Part shown: in pieces, positions 1 through 10,400 of the stretch | Position numbering within the stretch: the first letter of the stretch is position 1 | Layout of the letters: each line of letters starts with the position of its first letter | NCBI RefSeq assembly: GCF_901709675.1 | Contig: NC_051094.1 | Location: 1,054,001 to 1,118,000 of the forward strand | Direction: 5' to 3' | DNA from: Syngnathus acus | Lineage: Eukaryota > Chordata > Actinopteri > Syngnathiformes > Syngnathidae | Length of the DNA: 64,000 nucleotides | Notes under the pieces: generated by a model | The model's input: only the letters and a program-made list of their open reading frames with translations | The model's database searches: none | What the model was told of the DNA's origin: nothing | Position numbers and translations under genes: made by a program

Positions 1-92
1 GCCTAATCTAAAAATAGATGACTGAACATTTGTCAAGTGTATTTCTGACCATGCTCTTAATTCATCTGCTTTATGGTTACAAAGCTACACAC

Positions 93-497
93 CATTTTCA
101 GTCTTCAGTCGCTCCTCCAGAGGTGCGACGTTGACAAGCTGCAGCACCAGCGGTCGTCTGGTGACGATCCCCGAGCCTCGGGGCAGGAAATCCCGTCCAA
201 CCAGACTCTCCAGCACTGAGCTCTTCCCGCTACTCTGTTAGGAAACACACAAACATAGTACAGTGACACTTGCACCACTCATTGAAACATGACTTCAGTT
301 TTGTCTTCACGCGACAGAGCCGCATGAAGAATTCTGCTTTCATACTGCCTAATATGACCAGTAAGCGTGCAGGAAAAGGGAAGGGTCTCTCTCACCTGAG
401 ATCCGACCACGACGATTTGAGGCAGATGGATGATCTCTGCGCCGACTGTGAGGAAAACCTCTTGCAAACGGTTGATGGTGGGAATCAAAGTCTCCAT
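93..497 (-). CDS. dnm1l: Dynamin-1-like protein (DRP1), first two coding exons, partial
   Basis: Large dynamin-family GTPase that assembles on mitochondria and peroxisomes and drives fission. Coding exon 1 (497-396) starts [15 protein letters not shown] and ends at IVVVGSQ with a GTGAG donor. Exon 2 (234-93) begins [20 protein letters not shown] and runs through [11 protein letters not shown], ending at a GT donor. Together they give the P-loop GSQSSGKSS, where nucleotide is bound, and the start of switch I. The N-terminus and the exon break after Gln match human DNM1L, as known from the family. The rest of the gene lies left of the window. The start is the first ATG and gives the expected family N-terminus. 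The 5' end faces the 3' end of ubl4a, which is on the same strand. Confidence 0.93.
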
Positions 498-1215
498 TGT
501 GCTTCCACTAGTAGAGTGGATCCACTGAGTTGGAAATCAAGCTGGAGTCAGAAACCATCAAGAGGCGCACGAGTGAGCTTGTTGAATCACAGTGCGGAAT
601 AAGTATAGGGAACAAATTTATGGGACCAAAAGGGAGGAGGAGTGGTGCTGATGAGAATGCTCAGCAGCCCTGCAGCACACACACGCGCGCGCGCCTGACC
701 AAACACATGTTTATATTTTCTACGACAGTGTTGACGGACTGTGTTCCAAATACTCACACTGACCCAATACGTCATCGCAATTTGACGATAAACGACATCC
801 GAATAAGCCCGACGGGGCGCCTATTAATATCGGCTAACGTTAGCCAGCTAGAACTGGATGCAGGAAGTAGGTTGTGCGAGCATTGTGGTAAGCAGCCGTA
901 ATAAAACGAGATCGTCTCTCACCTAGCGGCGTACGACGTCAATATCCGTGTCACCCGACGTGTTTATCCGTCATAGTTTGCAGGAATAACACACACAGTC
1001 AATAAATTCGTTTGATGGTCCAAATCGTCATTCAAGCGGTGATCCAGTTGACATCCTACGGGCGGCTCCCACGGTCAATCTGATTGGTCGATAAATACGG
1101 AACAAGCGTAGGGGTCGGCTGATTGGTTGGTGGGCCACCGAAGCCCCGCCTCTGAACGTGCTTCGTCAACCTTTCCATGAGTTTAGCAGCTTTGTAAACA
1201 TACAAGAGGATACCG
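498..1215 (-). promoter_or_regulatory. Upstream region / 5' UTR of dnm1l
   Basis: This stretch lies between the dnm1l start codon and the presumed 3' end of ubl4a and must hold the dnm1l promoter. It is fairly CpG-containing, especially around 770-1000, and has a short CA/CG alternation near 677-695. No TATA box stands out and I could not fix a transcription start. The region is named from position, not from a recognised motif. Confidence 0.4.
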
Positions 1216-1621
1216 AAATAAGATGTCTCATTTTTAATATCTGAATACAAACAGAATATTTACAATGCATACAATGATCATTAGTTGTCAGCAAAGAGAA
1301 AATGTACTTCCTTGTCTCCGAACAATGCACATCACCCAAACATTAAAAATAAATATCCTCAAAGACAAGTTATGTTCCCTGGGAGCTGTAAAACATGAGA
1401 CTCACAGCATCAACGATTCCTTTGTTTTCCAAAATTGTGTGATGAGGTCTCGTGACATTACTGCAGCGTAAACAACACGGACCAACCCTCTGCGGTGATG
1501 TCGGCGCTTCACAAACCATCCAAAGCTCACTCACACTCTGATTTCGGCGCACGCCGCGCTCTCTGCATCACATTTCACGCATTCACAGTAGGCAGCTTCC
1601 GGCACGGCCGTCCCTCGGACC

Positions 1622-3258
1622 TCAGTCCATGTACGACGTCGTGTCCATGTCGTCCACATCCGGGTGGAGCAGTCTGCCAGCCAGGCGCTCGATGTCGTCC
1701 AAACTAAGTTGTCGGAGCGAACGTTCGTAGTCCTTCAAAAAGACAATTCAAGTTAAAACACATTTTCTTGCATGGTCACCAATTCCCATGTTATCCAATA
1801 AATCAATACCTTAATCAGCTGTTCATGGACTTTGGCAGCATCTGCGGGACTAAAGTGTTTTGCGAGGATAGTGGACACAGTCTGCCACACTCCTCCTCGA
1901 GATGTGTTTCCGTTGCTGCTGCAGGTGGCTGTCCCCGAAGCTCCGGTTCTCTCCCCCGCTGGACGGATGACCAGGTTTAACTTCGCTTCTGGCCCGATGG
2001 AATAGTCGCTTAGTTTGTGTTCATCTGAAGGGATAAGTCACAATTACACACAATGGAATTTCCTTATGGGTGAATAAAAAAAGTCAACACAGACAGCCCT
2101 GTTGTAATGTGGAACTCATTATACACTCGGCCCATTTATAGTGCCGCTAAGGGAGCAGAAGTGAGTGAGGTTCATGGAGTAGGCACGATGGTTAACCAAA
2201 ATGTACCTGCGAGCGCTTTGCCTTTATAAAGCAACCGCTGCTGATTGGCTGGGATGTTGAGACGTTCCGACACGAGCTCTTTCACCGTGGAAACTTTTTC
2301 ATCTTCGGTCACCTGAAAAATGACACACAACATGGCCAAGCTGAGCGCAAGTTAAATAGTCACGGGAGGTAAGGAAATACAAAATCGTTATAACTGTACG
2401 TACATACATGGCTGCTTTTATTTCCCCAACCACCTTGTTCAAAATGTCCATTTTACTTATACTTCCTTTAGCCAGTCTATTTAACAGCAGTATGTGAACT
2501 TCTACTTAAGTAGAGAGAGAGAGAGTGAGAGTACTTTTGGAATCTCTGAATTTATGCGAGAGTATCCTTTGCTTTCATTCGTGCATCGCCACAGCAAATT
2601 TCATCCTGTCCTCGACATCCTCTGCTGTTACGCCAACTACCTGGGAAGTCTTGACTGGCCACAACCCTAAACCTCCTCTTTGGTCCTTCTGCCTCCCACC
2701 AGGCGACTCCATTTTCAGCATCCTTCCACTGTCGCTATTGTGTTCGTGGCATCCAGCTTTGTGGCGGAACTACTATTTTACTTTCCTCCCCTCTGATACC
2801 AACTTGTCCATTATTATTGTTGTTAACAAACACGGTTTCAACAGACATCAAGTTATTGCATACAAAAACGACCAAAAGACTGATATGTAGAAAAGAAGTA
2901 CAACCTAAACAGATGATGAGGCAATAACGTTAGTCTGCGTCTTTGTCTGGCTGATGCTAGCAACCTACGATAAACTATTGACATTCATTACTCGTCACCG
3001 CTTGTCTGGTGCGACACTGAAAATAAATAGGAAAAACATAACTCTTTACTGATCAAATTACCGGTCAAAACAATTGTCAAAAAGTGGCTGAACATATGAC
3101 AGTGACCATGCCAAGCGGTTAGCGGCTAGGCGGCTACACAGGTCGGAAGCGTTAGCCGCCTGTAGCTTCACTTCGCTTAGCACGTCAGGGGAAAGATATT
3201 CTTCACTTACGTTGACGCTGCATTCTTTTCCCTGAAGCGGCTTCACAGTAAGAATCAT
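1622..3258 (-). CDS. ubl4a: Ubiquitin-like protein 4A (GET5 homologue), complete
   Basis: Cytosolic partner of BAG6 and GET4 that helps hand tail-anchored membrane proteins to the GET3 ATPase. Four exons join in frame: 3258-3211, 2312-2207, 2024-1810 and 1732-1622, giving 159 aa (human UBL4A is 157). The N-terminal ubiquitin-like domain covers about residues 1-75 (MILTVKPLQGKECSVN, then KELVSERLNIPANQQRLLYK and KLSDYSIGPEAKLNLVI). A Ser/Gly-rich linker (GTATCSSNGNTSRGG) follows. The C-terminal helical segment includes VSTILAKHFSPADAAKVHEQ and DYERSLRQLSLDDIERLAGR, the TUGS/BAG6-binding region. A candidate ATTAAA signal on the minus strand lies at 1233-1238. The gene is head-to-head with the PKG-like gene, with 1.2 kb between start codons. 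Confidence 0.94.
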
Positions 3259-4180
3259 TTTGGATCGAACTATGATCGACTAAAACGATGATTGCTGAGG
3301 AGGTTAGGCCACTAAATCGTTTGGCTAGTTTAGCTAAGGAAGACCGGGGCTTCTTCTTCGTTAACAACCCATGTTCCGCTCCTGCTTACGAGCGCCCTCG
3401 GCTGGCGGGGTGTATTACGTCTGCTGGCAGCGGTTTTCAAACGGAGGTTCCCAGAGCTCCAAAGGTCCGCGTACGGTATCTTCGAGGACCTCAAATTAAT
3501 TTGCAATAAATTATCTTATAATTATAAAAACGTATTATTAGTATTCTTGTTATTATTTTTGTTACTGTTATTGTTACTATTATTATTATTCTTGTTATTA
3601 ATTAAATGATAGCTATTGAAAAGTACTTACAAATTACTTGTAATAATAAAGTAGTCATGTGTTTTTGGTCAATCTCTCTGACCATTGAGGAAGCATTTGA
3701 AGGTAATTGTTAGCACATGTGCCTTATTACAGAAAATTGATGGATGGAATATGGATATTTACTTAATGGCTGACTCAAAATAAATGATCCATTCGCAATA
3801 GAATTTTTTTCTGCAACTAAATCTAAAACAGGACCCTCTTCAGTGCACTTAAAATCAAACCTCCAAAGCCCATACCTAATTTACAGTCGTAAATAAACAT
3901 TTACCACCCCCCCGTAACACTGTAAATAAAACAGCATTCAGGCATCCATGATTTTCTCATGTCTCTGGAAGCCCAACCTATCCCAAAAAGACGATCTGAC
4001 CCGCTCCCCTCTCGTCTCATCGTCTCATCTCAGTCTTGCGGGCTGGCTCTTTGGTCACGTGACTAGCTGCAGCCGTCTCAATTCCGAACACCCCCCCACC
4101 CAACTGGAGAGGAGGGAGCATCATCCTTCTCTTCACTTTCAGAGGACATTTGCGTGCACCTGTCGAATGGACTGTCTGTA
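3259..4180. promoter_or_regulatory. Divergent promoter interval between ubl4a and the PKG-like gene
   Basis: Non-coding interval between two genes transcribed away from each other. The part next to ubl4a (about 3100-3480) is CpG-containing, as expected for a housekeeping promoter. From 3485 to 3960 the DNA is AT-rich without recognisable features. Near 4055 there is a GTCACGTGAC palindrome with an E-box core (CACGTG), about 130 bp upstream of a good splice donor at 4185. Confidence 0.4.
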
Positions 4181-4184
4181 CAAG
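4100..4184 (+). other. Candidate non-coding first exon of the PKG-like gene
   Basis: The sequence ending CTGTACAAG is followed by a perfect GTAAGT donor at 4185. It lies 311 bp upstream of the start codon at 4496, and an acceptor-like AG precedes that codon at about 4489. The left boundary is a guess. An ATG at 4168 would open a six-codon upstream ORF (MDCLYK) that hits TAG after splicing. This is inferred from splice motifs only. Confidence 0.4.
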
Positions 4185-4192
4185 GTAAGTGC

Positions 4193-4324
<132 letters not shown>

Positions 4325-4495
4325 GGATCTTTCCAGGATTCGTTTTTCTTGTCCCCTGACTTATTTAGCGACTAATATGCGTTCAACGGAAGTGTGCGAC
4401 GTCCTCCTTTGAGTGACATTGAATAAATGTAAGTGCAACTTGTGGCTGCATGCAACACTTTGACATGATGTGTGAGTGCACATTAGAAGTAGGTC

Positions 4496-7400
4496 ATGGG
4501 CACGCTTCGAGACCTTCAGTTCGCCCTGCAGCTAAAGATTGAGGAGCTCCGTCAGAGGGACACCTTGATAGATGAGCTGGAGCTGGAACTGGATACCAAG
4601 GATGAACTCATTCGGAGACTTCAGGAAGAATTAGATCGCTACAGAGCCTCCGTGGTGCTGCCGGGACCTTCTGCAACCAGCGCCGGTCCGTGTACAATAT
4701 TCTGCTTTGGATGATTTGCTTCTTTTGAGTCACCCAGTGTGTTTTTTTTCTTTGATTGCAGCCTGCTCTATTCGCGATGATGACCTCCGTGTTGCAAACA
4801 GAAAGACTGTTATTTCAGAGTCCTTCACTGTGGATTCGGCGAATGTCTTCACCTTGTGTGACAAAAACCAGGAGTGAGCAAGCACTGTTTTTCTTCTCAG
4901 CGCTACACAATTCTCAGAGAGCATGCCGCAGTGCAATAACCTGTCTACTTTAAAGTTAAATACAACTGAACTGAACTATACTTAACATACTTTGCTAGTG
5001 GGTGCTTGAGTGAGAGAGAAAAATGAATTCATTTCACCCCGAATTCCTGACGATGATCATCTGCATAATCATGCCGAATTCACCCGAATCCCCTCCGTGC
5101 TTCTAGATGTCAAAAGTTGATTCAGACGGCTTTTTTGAAGAGTAACTTGTTGAAGAACCTCGACGGAGATGAAACGAGAGCCGTCACGGCCAGCATGCAA
5201 CTCACGGCCTTCCATCACGGCTGCTGCGTGATCCAGGAGGGAAGCGGCGGCTCGCAGGCTTACGTTGTACAAGGTAAGTCATGCTCATCACGTCGAAGGT
5301 GGTGCGAGGTGCTTGAATGTAGAAATGATTCGGAACCAAAGCACAAGACTCTTGATTTGGGATCTAACGGCTGCTTCTGTCTTGTCTCTCTCATCGTGCT
5401 CATTGCAAAGGGACCATGTCTGATTTGTTGACATTTTGATGCAGCGCATTTCGAAACCACTTCAGTGGTGAGCACATTTGCCTCATAGTCGAGATGTTCT
5501 GGGTTCGAATCTCAGATGCTACATAAAATGACATGGCGGGCCGGATCCGGCCCCGGGGCCTTGTGTTCATTCAAGACTTTAAATTGTCCATAGGAGTGAA
5601 TCCCAGGGTGAAGTAGGCCCGAATAATTCATCCAATTCAAAGCGACATTGTAATGTAGTGGAGTGCCAATTGCTTTATTTCATACATGTGTATGTCTTTA
5701 ATTTAATTTCATTTTATAATGCGACACACACTATCCGTGATCGGCGTGTTTACCAGGTGTGTGTGTGTGTGTCATAACAGAGGGGAGGCTGGACGTGACA
5801 AAAGATGGACAGAAATTGCTCACAATCGAAGCTGGCGAAGTGTTCGGAGAGGTGGCGCTGCTCTACGACTGCACACAAATCTACTCTGTCACAGGTACTG
5901 ATGCATATGTGTGACTTTTTTTAAAATTCTTTTATATATTCAGGCTGGTATAACAAACTGCTGCTGAGACTTTTCAGTGTTTAGATGAGGTACGGATGTG
6001 ATTCATTTCTACCAAAGGGGATTATCACAAGCAGGGTTATTGCGGCCATAGAGGTCACAGACAACACGGCGCCCGCTGAATGATTTCCTCACATACCTAC
6101 TACGTATATGGGTGGAATTTAAAACAGTCCATTTATTTCTGTCCCTTTGCAATGCCACATTCAACCAGAATAGGAAGATCACAAAGGTGGTTATGGAATT
6201 TCACAATTGTGAGCGGATTATTGTTTTGCTAAATGAAGGCCTAGGGTTGCGGGAAACTTGCGTTTGTGCGCGTGTGACCTGATTCCGTCAGTAAATAGGC
6301 TGCGGATCATCCGAAATTGAACTGTGTTTGCCGTCTGTCTTTATCGCAATGACAACAGCGCACAAATGTCCTTTGCAGCATGCCCTTCTCTAATAGCGCT
6401 TCCTTTTTATCGGCATCAAAATTATTTGTTCGCCATCTGTGATCTTGACAGATGGAACAAGATGTCACCTTTGGGAAGATCACATTAGCATCGCGCCGCA
6501 ATCTAATCCGAACGCTAGCCAACACCAGAGCTCCATCCCGACTCTAAATGTTAAAGTTCTGATTTACGAGATAATTCAACTCAATGTTGATGACTGTGGT
6601 TGCAAATTGTGTGGTTGTAGTTATTAGCTTGTGATTGGAGCTAATATTGTGAGCGTCAAGTTGTGGAAGTCAATTTGCATAAACAAGGGAGCAAACATCA
6701 TTTCAACACAAACAACTGCACACTCATACGTTACGTTAATACGATTGCAAAGCGACTGTGACAAAATTTGAAAAACTCTGGGAATGCCGCTAGATAAAAA
6801 TTCTCATTTTTCTGTTATTTTGGTTTCTCATTTTCTTGCATGATTGCATAGTTGCCAGTACATTGTAAAATTTCAAACCCTTTTCACCTCGATGAATCTT
6901 AAAAGATGTATTATGCATTTTCTAGCATGAATGATACCCCGAGATTGCTCCTCTCGATACCATGACTACCGGGGGCGGAACCTGAGCCACGTGACTACAT
7001 TGTCATCTACTCGTGCAAACCAAAAAGAAAAAAAAAAGGTGGAGCCATATGCGGAGAAATTGACGTATGCCAAAGATGCCACCTGATGTATTTTCCCTTT
7101 TAGAGGCAGCACTTCATCCCCACAACAACAAATGACACTTGACAAAGCGTATGTGGTGCATTCAAAACCGGAAATTAAACTATCCTGCACAGCTTTCTTA
7201 ATACTTCCCTTTCTAATGGCACAGTTAAGGTATCAGATGTTGGACGTAATTAGAAAGTTCAGACAGTGGACATCTCCCGTCTCCCCTCACAGGCACCTTG
7301 TGTGAACCAGCACGAGTATCATAATTAATTCACACATTTTAATTATAGTTGAGGAAATAAGATTTATGCTTGATATCTTTCATTATTAATAATGTCCGCT

Positions 7401-10400
7401 TATGAATAATAAGTGCTCACATTTTTAGAGCCCTCTCTGATGGAAGTCCACTAATGTTTTGTCGTCTTTGTCTTTTTGATGGGCTTCTCAGCACAGTCGG
7501 ACAGCAAGCTGTGGGTTATCGAGCGCAAGAGTTACCAGAGTGTGCTCATGGAGAGCGGCCGTGAAAGCCTCACGCGGACGTCGGAGCTGCTGAGCAGGTG
7601 AATGGCATCGGCCCCTCCTTTAAAAGAAGAAGAAGAAAAAAGGGGCTCAGTAAACATTTCGAAATGAAAAAAATGAAAATGTCTTTTTTTTTTTTTACAT
7701 TTTACTCCCTACATCTGAAAACAGACACCTGCTTGGTCAAAATAAGCTTGTTACTTTTTTTTTTTTACTCCTTACATCTGAAAACAGATATCTGCTTGTT
7801 ACTTTTTATCAACAAGTGGATGACAACACAACCTAAAAATAGACATAATGGATTTATTTTGGTGGTTAATTTAATGTAAGCTACGTTAAATATACATAAG
7901 TGAATGATAATGTGATAAATACATTAAAACAGGACATGACGCATATGAAACTACCAGACAAGGACAGGACGGGATGAGATGACGGGAATGTTTCAATGAT
8001 ACTGAATGGAACAGAAAAAAAAGAAAAAGCCTGCTGGTGTTGTTTCACTTTCCAGTGTCTAAAATGAACCCCGCCTTGTGCCTGCAGTGTTCCCTCTCTG
8101 CTGTCCTTGCCAAAGGATGCCATCATGAAGATGTGTGATCTCATGGAGGAGGTACATCTTCTCAGCACGTGCTGTGCCACTTGGCCAGCCTCGCCTATCG
8201 ATCATCATTTCTTTGTTCCCCACCCCGTTCTTTCATTCCACTTTGCCGACCTTCTATGTTCCGTTTGATTGTTTTTCTCGTCGTTCTTGCTCTCCACAGG
8301 CTCACTACGCTCAAGGCGACTACATTATGCGACAAGGCGCCTTAGGGGACACCTTTTATATCATTAACAAAGGCCAGGTAAAGTCGGGCCACACGTCAGC
8401 ACGGCTTTAGAAACGTCTCGAGACGAGCCGCGATTGAATTTGTCACCTTTCTCCGTTGCTTTTTGATTGGCCAGGTGAAAATCACAGAGAAGAAGGCAGG
8501 TGATGAAGAGCAAGTCGTCTCCAAGCTTTCGGAGAGGCAGTGGTTTGGAGAAAAAGCTTTGTGGGGGTACGGCGGAATTTCTCTTTGGTTCTTATCACAA
8601 AGCTTGAATTGAATCCAAGAATCTTTTTATTTAGAGAGGACGTGCGTGCCGTGAACATCATCGCGACCAGTGATGTGGCGTGTCTGCTCATTGACAGAGA
8701 GTAAGAGACCTTGCCAAGGACGGATGCACTTATAAATATTTCACGGAATGTTCTGTGATTTTTTTATTATCTACTAGGACCTTCCGAGATATCATTGGAG
8801 GAATGGTGTTTGACAGCAGTCACGAGGTGCAACAAAACACTGCATGCAAAGACGAGTAAGCGGAGTCTGTTCATAATTTCAAAGACCAAGCTGTCTCCGT
8901 CATAAACCTTTATTATCAAGACATGCCAAAGTTTCAGTGTTTCGCATTTCTTCTTTTCACACGAGGACAAGCTGACGTAAACTAGTCACGGTTAGAAGAA
9001 TAAAACAAATGGGCCTAGCAAGCATCTTGAATTATAAACTTAACAAGCAGAAAATGAATTCAAGTCATAATATGCACTGCGACACTCTGACTTTTGGAAT
9101 CGAGCCAGTCGGCAGCTCAATCAGCTTATAAAGCATTTCATTTTTTAATACCACTCTTAGATGCACTAAAATGCACAGCAGCACTCACGGAATATCCAAA
9201 TAAAAGATTCTACTCGAAAAAGTTGGGCATTATTCAAGACCTTTGGAGGAAATAGGAAGAAAGAGGAAGTAGATACCTAGCAAAATAAAACAAGATGCAA
9301 CACAAGATTGTCACAGACTACCCAAACACAAACACTAGCTAACAAAAGTAGAGTCCGCCCCCTTCACAGTAGATACTATATTCTTCTTGCGCTTTCACAA
9401 TACACAGAAAATCCGCAAAATGTTTTCAGGAAAAAGCATAACAGGCTTGATGTTGGCTACTGATGTATGGCACCACTTTACTGTAAAGGCATTCAACAAG
9501 TAGGTCCCTCCACCTCAATCTGCGAGCAGATCACAAGTCAAGCATGCCGCCTCCCTCGCCTCCTCCAACTTAAGTGATTTCCAGATAATCAGCACTCTCG
9601 GAGAAGGAGACTTTGGCCGCACGGACCTGGTGAGATTCTCTCACGATGGCTGCTGCATTTTTCCAATCTTGTCACATTATCCAATTCATGGCTCGCTGCC
9701 ACTTCTAGGTGCAAGTCAAGAGCAACGTCAAGCATCTGTTGGCCATGAAGGTCCTCGACAAAAAAGCCATTAGCCACAACGGCCTGCGAGAGCACGTTCT
9801 GAGAGAACGAAACATCCTGATGGATGCCGCATGTCCATTCCTCGTCAGGTAATCTGCTCAGCATTGTTTTGATGACACGCTGTGTGGAATCTGCAACATT
9901 TCTACAGATCGGATTAACAATGTATGAACCGACAAGCACCGTTTCGGCCAAGATAAAGCCCCACTGTTGCATATCGAGTTCTCGCAAAGGCTGCCGATAC
10001 CACTCGTCGATACTTATGGTGCCTTCTTGTGGGCATTCTACTATCAGGAAGTAAATGACATGCATGAATTTTTAAAAAAATAAACTACATCCACTTAAGT
10101 CCTTTCAAATGTCCATTAATGTCAAACTGCAGTAATTAAATATTTGATTCTAAGGTTCATAATAATAGTCTGAGTCTGGAATGTTATCGTCCAAAAAAAT
10201 CATACATTTATACATTATACATTCACATTTATACAATATTTCAGTAGTACCGTATTTTCCGGACTATAAGGCGCACCGGACTATAAGGCGCACCTTCGAT
10301 GAATGGCCCATTTTAAAACTTTGTCCTTATATAAGGCGCACCGGACTATAAGGCGCACCATTAATGCATCATGTCAGATTTTTAATCCAAATCAAATCAT

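Noticed and set aside
523-3500. Reading the interval as one gene between dnm1l and ubl4a
   Set aside because: Exon content resolves cleanly into dnm1l exons 1-2 and a complete ubl4a. Nothing else coding was seen.
5512-5522. B-box that could indicate a tRNA gene
   Set aside because: No cloverleaf forms and the context is that of a tRNA-derived SINE.
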